From JBDSLU01 sp963844435 (lineage in GTDB: Bacteria > Acidobacteriota > Vicinamibacteria > Vicinamibacterales > Vicinamibacteraceae), in NCBI GenBank assembly GCA_963844435.1, contig CAWJOG010000002.1, positions 310,001-374,000 on the forward strand: DNA of 64,000 nucleotides, given 5' to 3'. A program made the position numbers and the translations under genes. The notes under the pieces were generated by a model. That model did no database searches. It saw only the letters and a program-made list of their open reading frames with translations, and was not told the DNA's origin. Each line of letters opens with the position of its first letter. The stretch's first letter is position 1. Shown piece after piece: positions 19,577-28,031 of this stretch.

Positions 19577-20196
19577 CTACCCGAACGCCGCGCGCAGGCG
19601 GCGCTCGCTGACGCGTCGCAGGTAGCGGCGGGTGCCGCGATGCGTGAGCCAGAGCAGCAGGGACCCGACGACGGCGCAGATCGCCATCACCCACCAGCCG
19701 TGCGTCATCGACCGTCCCGGGCTCCACGAAGAGCTCCAAGCCGGCGCCGCGGAACTCGCCGTCCACCCAGCGGACGCCGACGTTGTCCGGGAAGATCGGT
19801 TTCGCCAGCGCGACGATGAGAAACGCGGCCGACGTGAGGTAGCCGGAGAAGCAGCGCGACGCCGACCGCGAAGCCCTCGGTCGTATTCAGCGCCAGGGCG
19901 AACACGGCCCGGGCCGTCGACCACAGCCGTCCGCTCGACACCGCTTCGTCCACCGCCAGTTCCGCGGAGTAGGCGCGCGCCAGCCGGTGCGGTGGGCCAA
20001 TCGCGTCGAGCAGCCGGTTGAGCGCGTCGCGCTCGTTCGGCATCGGCTCGGTCTCCCGCACGCGCTCGCGGACGTGCGATTCCACCTCGCGGACGGCGTC
20101 GGCGACGACGTCGCGCTTCAGGAACGTCCGCAGCGAGCTCTCGAGCATGAAGAGGTAGCCCCGGATTCTCGACTCTCCGTCATCAGAGAGGTTCAT
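19577..20196 (-). CDS. HAAS-like membrane protein partner of PadR (frameshifted)
   Basis: The N-terminal 90 residues (SRIRGYLFMLESSLRTFL, ESHVRERVRE, LLDAIGPPHRLARAYSAEL) match the HAAS/DUF1700-type helical domain usually encoded next to PadR regulators. The rest is a membrane region read in other frames after shifts near 19855 and 19745: an SAAFLIVALAKPIFPDNVGV segment, then MAICAVVGSLLLWLTHRGTR, ending RLRAAFG at 19577. It overlaps the upstream PadR gene by 14 bp, the usual arrangement for this regulatory pair. It probably acts as a membrane-bound sensor or accessory; the role is inferred from context only. Confidence 0.7.
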
Positions 20197-20548
20197 GCGT
20201 CGCTCCCTTGTCTGCTGCGTCGACCAGAAGGTCGATCTTGGCCGCGAACGTCCGCCACTCTTCGACCATCAGCCGAAGCCGTCGCCGGCCCTGGGACGTC
20301 AGGCGGTAGTACTTCCGCGGATGTGCGGCCGAGGCCTGCCATTCGGCCTGGAGCCACCCGTCGCGGGTGAGCCGGCCGAGGATGGGATAGATGGTGCCTT
20401 CGGTGACGACGAGGTCGGTCAGTTCCTGGAGGTGCCGGATGATCTCGAGGCCGTAGCGCGTGCCGGGCGCGACGGCGAGCAGGATGGCCAGCTCGAGCCC
20501 GCCTCGCCGCATCTGCTCGGTCCAGGAGTCAGTCGAGATCGTCATCAT
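20183..20548 (-). CDS. PadR-family transcriptional regulator
   Basis: Protein of 121 residues with a winged helix-turn-helix: ILLAVAPGTRYGLEIIRHLQ, then TEGTIYPILGRLTRDGWLQ with the beta-wing ASAAHPRKYYRLT. A C-terminal helix forms the dimer (RLMVEEWRTFAAKIDLLVD). Two adjacent ATGs at 20548 and 20545 could serve as starts. PadR proteins repress nearby membrane or efflux genes. Here the target is probably the overlapping HAAS-like gene and its own promoter in the 237-bp gap upstream. Confidence 0.92.
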   Translation of the reverse strand: MMTISTDSWTEQMRRGGLELAILLAVAPGTRYGLEIIRHLQELTDLVVTEGTIYPILGRLTRDGWLQAEWQASAAHPRKYYRLTSQGRRRLRLMVEEWRTFAAKIDLLVDAADKGATHEPL

Positions 20549-20785
20549 GTGCCTCGTGTCGCACGATACCTTGCGTCACAATGCTTATGACGACCCCGGC
20601 CGCCGGAAGTTCCAGCCGCGTTGCACCCGTCGCTCGGACTGGTCTACCCTCGGACCGGCGTGTGCAGGACGCCTCCGGTCCGCGGGAAGGGCGGCGCCCA
20701 CCTGTCACGGTCGAACTGCGATCTTCGCACCGACCTTTCTTCAGCCCATGATGCGGACACGGGCGCATTGCGAAGGAGGTCGTCC

Positions 20786-22303
20786 GTGTCCACGCCTGAC
20801 TCCTCTCCCGTCCCCGTCAACCTCGAACAGCAGCACAAGCTCGCCAAGGATCTGATCCAGGCGGCTCGCGACGGCGATCCCGCCGCGCTCGCCCGTATCC
20901 GCGCGGTGCGATCCGACGCCGGCGAGTCCTCGCGACCGCTCGCGCTCGCCGACGCCCAGCTCGCCGTCGCCCGCGAGGCCGGCTTCCCGTCGTGGCCGAA
21001 GCTCGTGGCCGACTTCCAGGAGCGCGACGTCAAGGCATTCTGCGCGGCGGTGCGCAGCAAGGACATCCCACGCACGCAGCAGCTCGTCGCGCTGGACCAC
21101 GTGCGCGCGCGCATCAACGATCCGATGTTCGACTTCGGCCAGCGCGCCGCGCATGCCGCGGCGAAGAACGTGACGCTGCTGGAAGTGCTGATGGGCGCGG
21201 GCGCCGACGTGAACCTGCGCAGCGACTGGCAGAACGGCCCCTACACCGTGCTCGACAACACCGACGAGGACACGGCGCGATGGCTCATCGAACGGGGCGC
21301 GACGCTGACGCCGAACGTCGCCGCGCGACTCGGGTGGCTGGACGATCTGCGGCGGCTCGTCGATGCCGACCCCGCGCTCGTCCACGCCCGCGGCGGCGAC
21401 GGTCAGCAGCCGCTGCACGAGGCGAAGACGGTCGAGATCGCCGACTGGCTGCTCGACCGCGGCGCCGGGATCGACGTGCCCTGCATCGATCACAAGTCCA
21501 CGCCGGCGCAGTACGCGCTCGCCGATCGGCCCGACGTCTGCCGGCGCCTGCTCGAGCGCGGCGCCACGCCCGACATCTTCATGGCCGCCCGCCTCGGGGA
21601 CGGCGCGCTCGCGACGCGCCTGCTCGACGCCGATCCGGGCTGCGCCGCCGCCCGCATCAACGAGCCCGGCTACGCGGCGGTGCCGCCCTTCAACATCTAC
21701 TGCTGGTCGCTCGGGTTCGGCCTGTCGCCGCACGCCGTGGCGACGCGGTTCGGACATGCGGATGTCCATGCCCTGCTGGCGTCCCGCAGCCCGGCGCGCG
21801 TCCGCTTCCTGGACGCCCTCCTCGCCGCGGACGAGCCCGCGGCGAAGGCGGTGATCGCCGAGGACCCGTCGCTGCTGCCATCGCTGACGCCTCACGAGCA
21901 CGGGCACCTGGCCCACGCGATCTTCCACGAGCTGTTCGACGCGGCCGATCTGATGCTGCGGCTCGGCTTCGATCCGTCCGGCCCCGGCATCGACGGCGGG
22001 ACGGCGCTGCACGCCGCGTGCTGGGTGGGCAGCGTGCGGATGGTCGATCGCCTGCTCGCGCACGGCGGCGTCCCGCTCGACGCCCGCGACCCCACGCACC
22101 AGAGCACGCTCCTCGGCTGGGCCGCGTTCGGCTCGGTGCATCGCCGCGCCCCGGGCGCCGACTACCCCACCGTCGCGGAGCGGCTCGTGGCCGCCGGAGC
22201 CGACATCACCGCGGTGGGCAACGGCGGCGGCAAGACGTTGCTGGAGATGGCCACGGGGAACGCGACGATGCAGGCCGCGCTGCGCCGCCTCGGCGCGCAG
22301 TAG
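20786..22303 (+). CDS. Ankyrin-repeat protein
   Basis: Protein of 505 residues. The GTG at 20786 is chosen because AAGGAGG sits 7 nt upstream; the frame is open further upstream without a good start. There is no signal peptide, so it is cytoplasmic. The N-terminal 75 residues form a helical segment (REAGFPSWPKLVADF) often found before ankyrin arrays in Acidobacteriota and Actinobacteria. Degenerate ankyrin units follow to the C-terminus, for example LLEVLMGAGADVNLRS, ADWLLDRGAGIDV, RRLLERGATPDIFMAA, GGTALHAACWVGSVRMVDRL and ERLVAAGADITAVGNGG. Likely a protein-binding scaffold; partner unknown. Convergent with the EEP gene, 12 bp away. Confidence 0.9.
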   Translation: MSTPDSSPVPVNLEQQHKLAKDLIQAARDGDPAALARIRAVRSDAGESSRPLALADAQLAVAREAGFPSWPKLVADFQERDVKAFCAAVRSKDIPRTQQLVALDHVRARINDPMFDFGQRAAHAAAKNVTLLEVLMGAGADVNLRSDWQNGPYTVLDNTDEDTARWLIERGATLTPNVAARLGWLDDLRRLVDADPALVHARGGDGQQPLHEAKTVEIADWLLDRGAGIDVPCIDHKSTPAQYALADRPDVCRRLLERGATPDIFMAARLGDGALATRLLDADPGCAAARINEPGYAAVPPFNIYCWSLGFGLSPHAVATRFGHADVHALLASRSPARVRFLDALLAADEPAAKAVIAEDPSLLPSLTPHEHGHLAHAIFHELFDAADLMLRLGFDPSGPGIDGGTALHAACWVGSVRMVDRLLAHGGVPLDARDPTHQSTLLGWAAFGSVHRRAPGADYPTVAERLVAAGADITAVGNGGGKTLLEMATGNATMQAALRRLGAQ

Positions 22304-22315
22304 CACCAGCCCGAT

Positions 22316-23428
22316 TTACCGCGCGAACCGAATCGCGCCGACCAGGGGCGCGTGATCCGAGCCGTACTTGTCGCGCAGCTTCCGGACCTCGCTCGTCCAC
22401 GGCGCCGGCAGGCGGTAGAACACGTAATCCAGCCGCCCGTGCGCCGAGACGCCGGGCGGCGTCTCGGCCGTCCGCGTCTGCGGGTGGCTGTCGCGGAAGC
22501 GCCGCACCGCGCTCTCCCAGCTGCCGAGCAGCCACGTGTTCAGATCACCGCTGACCACGGACGCATCGCGCTCGCCCAGGCCGGCGATCGCGGTCTTCGC
22601 CTGAGCGCCCCGCCACCCGGCCGCGAAGATCCACAGCCGGCTCGCCCCCGCGAGCGTGTCGAGGTGCACGCTGGCCAGTTGCACGCTCCAGGGCCGGCCA
22701 TCGCGGCGTCGTCCCTGAATGCGGGCGCCGATCGCGACGCGGCGCTGGCGCGTGAACGGCAATTCCACGGCAGCCAGCTCCTCGAGGGCAAGCGTGGAGA
22801 GGATCGCGTTGCCGCGATCCTCGAACGGGGCGTCGTCCCCGTTCCGCATCGAGGGCGCGTAGTAGAGCGCCAGGCCGCGCCTGCGCGCGATGCTCACGAT
22901 GTCCTCGCGCGCGCGGTTGGCGGCGCGCGGCGCGATTCTCTTCGGAACGCCGATGCCGGGCTCGACCGGAGGCACGTCGCCTCCGGATCGATACGCCTCC
23001 TGAATCAGCAGCACGTAATGCGATACCGGCTCGCCGGTCAGCCCGCCAGATTCCAGGCGATCGAGCAGCGTGAGGAGGTCGCCGCCGCCGACATGGACGT
23101 TCCACCCCACGATGGCGATGCTGTCAGTGGCAGGCGGCGCCGCGGTCGTGCGCCTGGGCATCAGCACGATCGACCCGAGCGTGCGGCAGTGGCGATCGAG
23201 GGCCTGTCGTTCGCGGACGTTCGTCCGCGAGCTCCAAGCCACGCCTTGCGCAGATGGGCGCCCGTCGCCGTCGACCACGTGCGTACACGAGCCCGGTGGC
23301 GCGATTCGCGCATCCGGCGCAACCGTCGCCGGGGCCTGGGCCCGCAGCGGAACGGCACCGGCAGCCAGCAGCAGAAGCGCCAGCGCGCCCGACGGACGCC
23401 AGGAGGTCGGGTTGGCGTCACGACGCAA
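22316..23428 (-). CDS. Secreted endonuclease/exonuclease/phosphatase (EEP) family protein
   Basis: About 370 residues. TTG at 23428 is the best start: it lies 5 nt after the upstream stop and gives a signal peptide (ALALLLLAAGAVPLRAQ); no ATG is available there. The DNase I-like phosphoesterase fold shows its catalytic motifs in order: GWNVHVGGGD, YVLLIQEA (metal-binding Glu), LASVHLDTLAG, VVSGDLNTWL and a final YGSDHAPLVGAI with the catalytic Asp-His. It could act on extracellular DNA, phospholipid or phosphoinositide-like substrates, which the motifs do not distinguish. It follows the YfhO-like gene on the same strand and is probably cotranscribed. Confidence 0.88.
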   Translation of the reverse strand: MRRDANPTSWRPSGALALLLLAAGAVPLRAQAPATVAPDARIAPPGSCTHVVDGDGRPSAQGVAWSSRTNVRERQALDRHCRTLGSIVLMPRRTTAAPPATDSIAIVGWNVHVGGGDLLTLLDRLESGGLTGEPVSHYVLLIQEAYRSGGDVPPVEPGIGVPKRIAPRAANRAREDIVSIARRRGLALYYAPSMRNGDDAPFEDRGNAILSTLALEELAAVELPFTRQRRVAIGARIQGRRRDGRPWSVQLASVHLDTLAGASRLWIFAAGWRGAQAKTAIAGLGERDASVVSGDLNTWLLGSWESAVRRFRDSHPQTRTAETPPGVSAHGRLDYVFYRLPAPWTSEVRKLRDKYGSDHAPLVGAIRFAR

Positions 23429-23433
23429 ACTGG

Positions 23434-25816
23434 TCAGCGCCGTCTCGCGGCGACGATGATGAGCGCGCTCAACGCGATCAGGGCGGCGGCGCTCACCGCC
23501 ATCCCGATGCGCAGGCTCGCCGGCTCGTAAGAGAAGCGCACGACGTGCTGGCCGGCTGGTACCGGGACCGCCCGCAGGGCGTGGTAGGCGCGGACGATGG
23601 CGGCCTTCCTGCCATCGACGTAGACCTCCCACCCCGGATACCAGGCGTCGGCCAGCACGAGGAGACGGCGACCCGACGCGCGGGTCGTGAGCTCGACCTC
23701 CGTCGGCTCGTAGCGTGAAATCGCCACCTCACCGGTGTCTCCGGATGCGGACTGCTCGGGGCTGAGATCGGCGCTCAACGCCTCCGCGATCGGCGCCTCG
23801 TGCCGCAGGTCGGACGTGGCGGCGACGATCCAGTCGAGCGTCGAGGCGTCGTCCCTCACCACGGCGCGGTCGACGAGCCAGGCGCGGGGAAACGCGCGGT
23901 CGTTGCGATACACCGCGACCGGTGCCGTCGCGACCGGGACCCAGTGGTCGACGGGCACCCGGGCGGTTCCCTTCCCGACGACGTACTTGACGTTGAGCAG
24001 GTCCACGACCGGCAAGGCGCCATGCTGATCGATCCGGTGCGCCATGGCCGGCCCGAACGCCCGGCCGAGCAGGTCGGTGTAGCGCCGCGGCGCCACGCCA
24101 TCGTAGCCGCGCGGGTCGGCGAGCCCGTAGACCATGGCCGTGTTCGGCGGCAGACTGTCGCCGAAGCCGACCACGCGAAACAGCGTCGGATCCGCGGCGA
24201 TGGCGTCGATCGAGGGCAGCGGCGGAAAGACCTGCGCTCTTGGCAGCATGGGATGGAAGCGGAAGCCAACGGCAAAGAGATCGCCCACCGACACGACGAT
24301 CAGGAGTGCGACGGCGATCCTGGGCGTGACGGCGCCCTTCACCCAGCCGACGACGATGGCGACGGTGGCACACGCAATCGCGCCGCTCCACGCGGTGGCG
24401 AGCGCCATCTCGCGGACGAACGCCGCCTGCCGGAACGTCGGCCACTGCCACCAGATCAAGGCCACCACGACGGCCGTCATGATCGCCAGCCCCGCCAGCG
24501 CCGCTCGCATCGCCCGGTCGTGACCATGCCCGGGCGGCGGGCCGATCGGACTCGCACATCGCGCTGAGCCCGATCGACGCCAGGGCGACGACGGAGAAGA
24601 TCGTGAGGAGGCCGAACCTCGACGGCGCCGACAGCCCGGCCATGGGAATCAGCGCGAACAGCCGGCTCACGCCGGGCACCCCGTACATGAGCGCCGCGGC
24701 CAGGAGCGCGGTTCCCGCCAGGAACGCCACCCGCCAGCGGCGTGCCGCGACGCCCACGGACACGGCGGCCAGGATCCAGGCCACGTTGCCGGGATACGTC
24801 TGCTGCTCGCAGTAGTTGGTCAGCCAGACACCCCGGGACGGGTTCCCGAAGACATCCGGCACGAACGCCGCGACCGCGGACGGTGGCGGAACGACCATCG
24901 GGCTGACGGTGAACGTCCGCCGCATCGCGGCGATGCCGCTCTCGCCCATGTACTCGAGGAAGGGCACGATCTGCGCCGCCGCCACCGCCGCGCCCAGCAG
25001 GACGGCTGGCAGCAGCCGACCGAAGAGGAGCAGGCAGTCCGAGCCCAGCCGGCCGCGGTGTGTGCCGACGAGACAGACCGCCACCGCGTAGGCGCCGGTC
25101 AGGAGGAGCACCTTGAAGGCCGTCTCGGGATGCCCGGCCAGCAGCGTCAATGCGGTCAGGGCCGCGAGCAGCGCCACGTTACCCGGGCCGCCTTCGTGCC
25201 GATTGCGATCGACCGACCACAACAGCCAGGGCAGCCAGCAGGACACCGCGGACGGCGGATGCTCCAGCCACACCACCGTGAACGGATTCAGGAGGAACGT
25301 CAGCGCGCCGAACCACACGGCGGGAGTCGCCAGGCCCAGACGCCGGAGGAAGAGGAACATGCCGACGCCGCCAATCAGCAGGCGCAGCACCGCATGGGCC
25401 AGGAGCGCGTCCGCGGGTGGCAGGAGGACGCTCACCACGACGAACGGCGACAGCAGGCCGGTCTGATACGACGCCAGGAAGGGCTGCCCCGCGTACATGT
25501 CGGGGTTCCAGACCGGAAAGCGGAGCGCCCGCAGGCTGTCCCGCGTCAACTGCAGCGACGGATAGACGAACACCGGGATGTCGCCGAGCAGCGGGTTCCC
25601 GGGGCGTTGGCCATTCGTCGCCACCGCGCCGGGAGGCCCGCTCTCGGCCCAGGGGCTCAAGGGCAGCAGGATGTCCGCCTGCGACAGCACCCGGCCGGAG
25701 GCGGCGTCGATGAAGAAGAGCGCGACCAGGATCGAGGCGACGGCGACGAACGATCTCAGGCGCGGCCGCGGGTCCGCACCCGGCGCGCCCGATGCCGTCG
25801 CCGACGTCAGCGTCAC
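23434..25816 (-). CDS. YfhO-like polytopic membrane protein (one frameshift)
   Basis: About 790 residues. Start most likely GTG at 25816 (VTLTSATASG) followed by the first membrane helix (FVAVASILVALFFIDA). The N-terminal 500 residues hold 10-12 hydrophobic segments, with extracytoplasmic loops rich in Trp/Pro (WNPDMYAGQPFLASYQTG, NYCEQQTYPGNVAW), as in YfhO/GT-C-like proteins. The C-terminal soluble domain carries the family signature DAWYPGWEVYVDGR and GQHVVRFSYEP before a last helix. A single shift near 24530 joins the two halves. YfhO proteins are thought to glycosylate cell-envelope polymers; the substrate here is unknown. Divergent from the lipase gene. Confidence 0.8.
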
Positions 25817-25905
25817 GGTCGCAACGATAGCTGAGATCCAGCGCCGGCCGCGCCACCGTTCCGGATTGGCAGGTCGAGCGTTATAGCGAGGGGGAGGAGT
25901 CACCC

Positions 25906-26799
25906 GTGCAGCGACCGCGCGCCAATCCCGACCTTCAGTTCGTCTTCCATCCCGAGGCCGACGCCGGCTATCGCCACTTCGACGGCCACGAGGCCGTGCC
26001 GTTCGACCCGGGCGCCGCGACGGTGACGCGAGCCAACGCCTGGTGGCTGGCCGAAGCGGCACTGCTCGCCTACTGGGATCCGGACGAGGCGCGGCAGCGC
26101 TTCACCGCCGCCGGCCTGGCGGCCGAGCTCGTCGAGAACGGCGACACGCAGGCGTACGTCGCCTCGATGCCGGGCGCCGTCATCGTCGCCTTCCGCGGCA
26201 CCGAGCAGGATCGGCTCGGGGATGCGTTCGACGACGCCCGCTTCGGATTGGTGCGCGCGACGCACGGCTCGGTCCACGAAGGGTTCCGGGACGCGCTCGA
26301 CCGTGTCTGGACAGCGCTCCTCGCCAGGCTGACGCCGCTGGCCGCGTCGCGCACGGTCTGGTTCAGCGGGCACAGCCTCGGCGCGGCGCTCGCCACCCTC
26401 GCCGCCGACCGCCTCCCGACGACCGCTGGCGTGTGCACGATCGGATCGCCCCGGGTCGGCGATCGCACGTTCGCGGCCGCCTTCGACGCGCGATTCGGCG
26501 CGCGCGCCGCTCGCTACGTCAACGACGCGGACATCGTCACGCACGTCCCGACGCCGTTTCCCCTCCCCTACGCGCACGTCGGCCAACTGCGACAGATCAC
26601 GCCCGACGGCCTGATCACCGCTCAGGCGCCCGTGCTGGCGCATTTCGTCCGGGACATCTTCGGCGGTGTCGGCCCCCTGCAGGATGTCGTCCAGGCGCTG
26701 CAGGCGGGGGCGATGCGGCGCGCGCCGGACTTTCTCCTCGACCACATGCCGCGCGGCTACACCGTAGACATCTGGAACGATCACGACGCGCACGGATAG
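25906..26799 (+). CDS. Class 3 (alpha/beta hydrolase) lipase
   Basis: Protein of 297 residues starting at GTG 25906, with a strong Shine-Dalgarno (GGGGGAGGAG) about 8 nt upstream. No signal peptide is evident. The alpha/beta-hydrolase core shows the oxyanion strand VIVAFRGTEQD, the nucleophile elbow GHSLG at 155-159 (Ser157), the acid region YVNDADIVTHVP (Asp207 or 209) and a likely catalytic His at FLLDHMPRGY. This is the pattern of fungal-type Lipase_3 triacylglycerol lipases. Substrate is inferred from the family. Its size is normal and it is intact. Confidence 0.9.
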   Translation: MQRPRANPDLQFVFHPEADAGYRHFDGHEAVPFDPGAATVTRANAWWLAEAALLAYWDPDEARQRFTAAGLAAELVENGDTQAYVASMPGAVIVAFRGTEQDRLGDAFDDARFGLVRATHGSVHEGFRDALDRVWTALLARLTPLAASRTVWFSGHSLGAALATLAADRLPTTAGVCTIGSPRVGDRTFAAAFDARFGARAARYVNDADIVTHVPTPFPLPYAHVGQLRQITPDGLITAQAPVLAHFVRDIFGGVGPLQDVVQALQAGAMRRAPDFLLDHMPRGYTVDIWNDHDAHG

Positions 26800-26888
26800 A
26801 GTGTCGAGGAGCGTGCGTGAGTTCAGGCTTTAACTCTGCCGTTCGCCCGCGCGGGCCGCCCGACATGTACTCCCGACGAGCGGACGGC

Positions 26889-27257
26889 CTACGTCAACAG
26901 CCGCAGGACCCTGGCCCCGTAGGGTGGAATCTGGAACGGCCGCCCGACGGCGAACTGCTTCAGAGCGGCCGTCAGCCACTCCCGCGAGGTGACGGCATCG
27001 ACCAGCGTCAGCCAGTCGCTCCCATCCGCGCGATGGATGTCGTATCTGAGGTCGGCAAGGTCAATCGCGCCCCGCTCGCCACGCAGCGCCATCCGGAGCC
27101 GAGCGCGCCGATCCGCGGTATCGACGGTCACATCGGTGATCTTGCCGATGGCGCTCAGCCGGCTATTGAGCAGCGTACGCACGCCGAAGGCGAGCGCGGT
27201 GTCCTTCGAGCCGCGCATCAAACCTTGGAACCCGTTGGCGCCTCGGCTCGGCTGCAC
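26889..27257 (-). CDS. Small hypothetical protein, second of a pair
   Basis: 122 residues from a GTG at 27257, which follows the stop of the 98-residue gene by 2 nt; an internal ATG (MRGSKD) gives 109 residues. No signal or membrane segment is visible. The middle has alternating hydrophobic strands (GKITDVTVDTADRRARLRM) resembling a small beta-rich domain, and the end is RPFQIPPYGARVLRLL. The tight spacing indicates an operon with the upstream gene. I do not recognise the family. Confidence 0.5.
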   Translation of the reverse strand: MQPSRGANGFQGLMRGSKDTALAFGVRTLLNSRLSAIGKITDVTVDTADRRARLRMALRGERGAIDLADLRYDIHRADGSDWLTLVDAVTSREWLTAALKQFAVGRPFQIPPYGARVLRLLT

Positions 27258-27259
27258 GT

Positions 27260-27556
27260 CTATGACACCGAGGGCTGAGCCCGCTCCGTGTGCTCCGCCA
27301 TCCGGCGCATCCTTTTTTTTTCACGACCATGATGGCGCGACTTCTTGCCATCGGTCAGGGAGTCCTTCGCCTGCTCGACCATGTCGGCGAGGTTCGACTT
27401 CCCGTGCCCGTGCGGCGCTTCGGTCTTGCCCAGGGTCGCGATGGTGGCCGCGAGGCCGCTTGCCAGACCGGCGATCATGGCTGGGCCGTGCCTCTTCATC
27501 GCCTTGCGGACGCTCTTCTCGATCGCTTTCCTGGTCTTTCGATTGACGAGCTTCAT
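27260..27556 (-). CDS. Small basic hypothetical protein
   Basis: 98 residues, ATG at 27556 with GGAGGGG 5 nt upstream. The start is Lys/Arg-rich (KLVNRKTRKAIEKSVRKAM), a short apolar helix follows (MIAGLASGLAATIATLG), then a His/Lys-rich tail. A run of 9-10 A residues sits near codon 80. A slip there would change the C-terminus, so residues after it are less certain. It resembles small membrane- or nucleoid-associated basic proteins only in composition. Confidence 0.5.
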   Translation of the reverse strand: MKLVNRKTRKAIEKSVRKAMKRHGPAMIAGLASGLAATIATLGKTEAPHGHGKSNLADMVEQAKDSLTDGKKSRHHGREKKRMRRMAEHTERAQPSVS

Positions 27557-27856
27557 ATACCCCTCCGTCCCAACGAAGGACGCCGTGGTTCACGTGCGTC
27601 GCAGCACCATCCATGCCACTGCACATCGGTGGAAGGGCGTCGTTGGGAGGATCGGCTGTGTAACGTTCGTCTCAACCTGTGCAGTCTACTGACTCATCAG
27701 CGCGAGGCATCGTCGAGATGCCGAGCACGCTGAACGACGACACCGCGGCGAGACCGTTGCGGGCGTCCTGAAGTTGCCTTACGCTGCGAGAGCCGCGTAG
27801 GTGGGCCCCGCGTCGCGCTTCCGATCGCGACGGCACCACGGCACAAGGAGAGCGCC
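27557..27856. other. Intergenic region between divergent small genes
   Basis: 300 bp without a supported gene on either strand. It must hold the promoters of the basic-protein pair (leftward) and of the metallothionein (rightward). A partial dyad (CCCAACGA near 27570 and TCGTTGGG near 27640) is present, but the arms are short and far apart. I see no RNA gene or repeat here. Confidence 0.4.
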
Positions 27857-27997
27857 ATGGAAAAGTGTGCACACCCGGCGTGTCAATGCATGGTCGACAA
27901 GAAGGGCGAGTACGGCAAGTACTGCAGCGACCATTGCCGGAAGGCCGGCGACGTCATCGAATTGCGATGCGGCTGCCAGCATCCGGAGTGCCGCTGA
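27857..27997 (+). CDS. Bacterial metallothionein (SmtA/BmtA-like)
   Basis: Tiny 46-residue protein with 8 cysteines (4, 9, 11, 23, 27, 38, 40, 45) and 3 histidines (6, 26, 42). The order CAHPACQCMV, then YCSDHCRKAG, then RCGCQHPEC is the pattern of the prokaryotic metallothionein family. Those proteins bind several Zn2+ or Cd2+ ions in a Cys/His cluster with a small zinc-finger-like fold in the middle. ATG at 27857 is preceded by AAGGAG at about 7 nt. Role: cytosolic sequestration of zinc, cadmium or copper. No SmtB/ArsR-type regulator is adjacent. Its stop lies 34 bp from the convergent permease gene. Confidence 0.85.
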   Translation: MEKCAHPACQCMVDKKGEYGKYCSDHCRKAGDVIELRCGCQHPECR

Positions 27998-28031
27998 CCC
28001 ACGTGCTTCCGCCAGCGCGCGCTGGCAGCGC

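Noticed and set aside
27311..27322. Poly-T/A run as a terminator or slippage switch
   Set aside because: It lies inside the coding frame of the 98-residue gene and no GC-rich stem precedes it on either strand. Its exact length (9 or 10) is uncertain.
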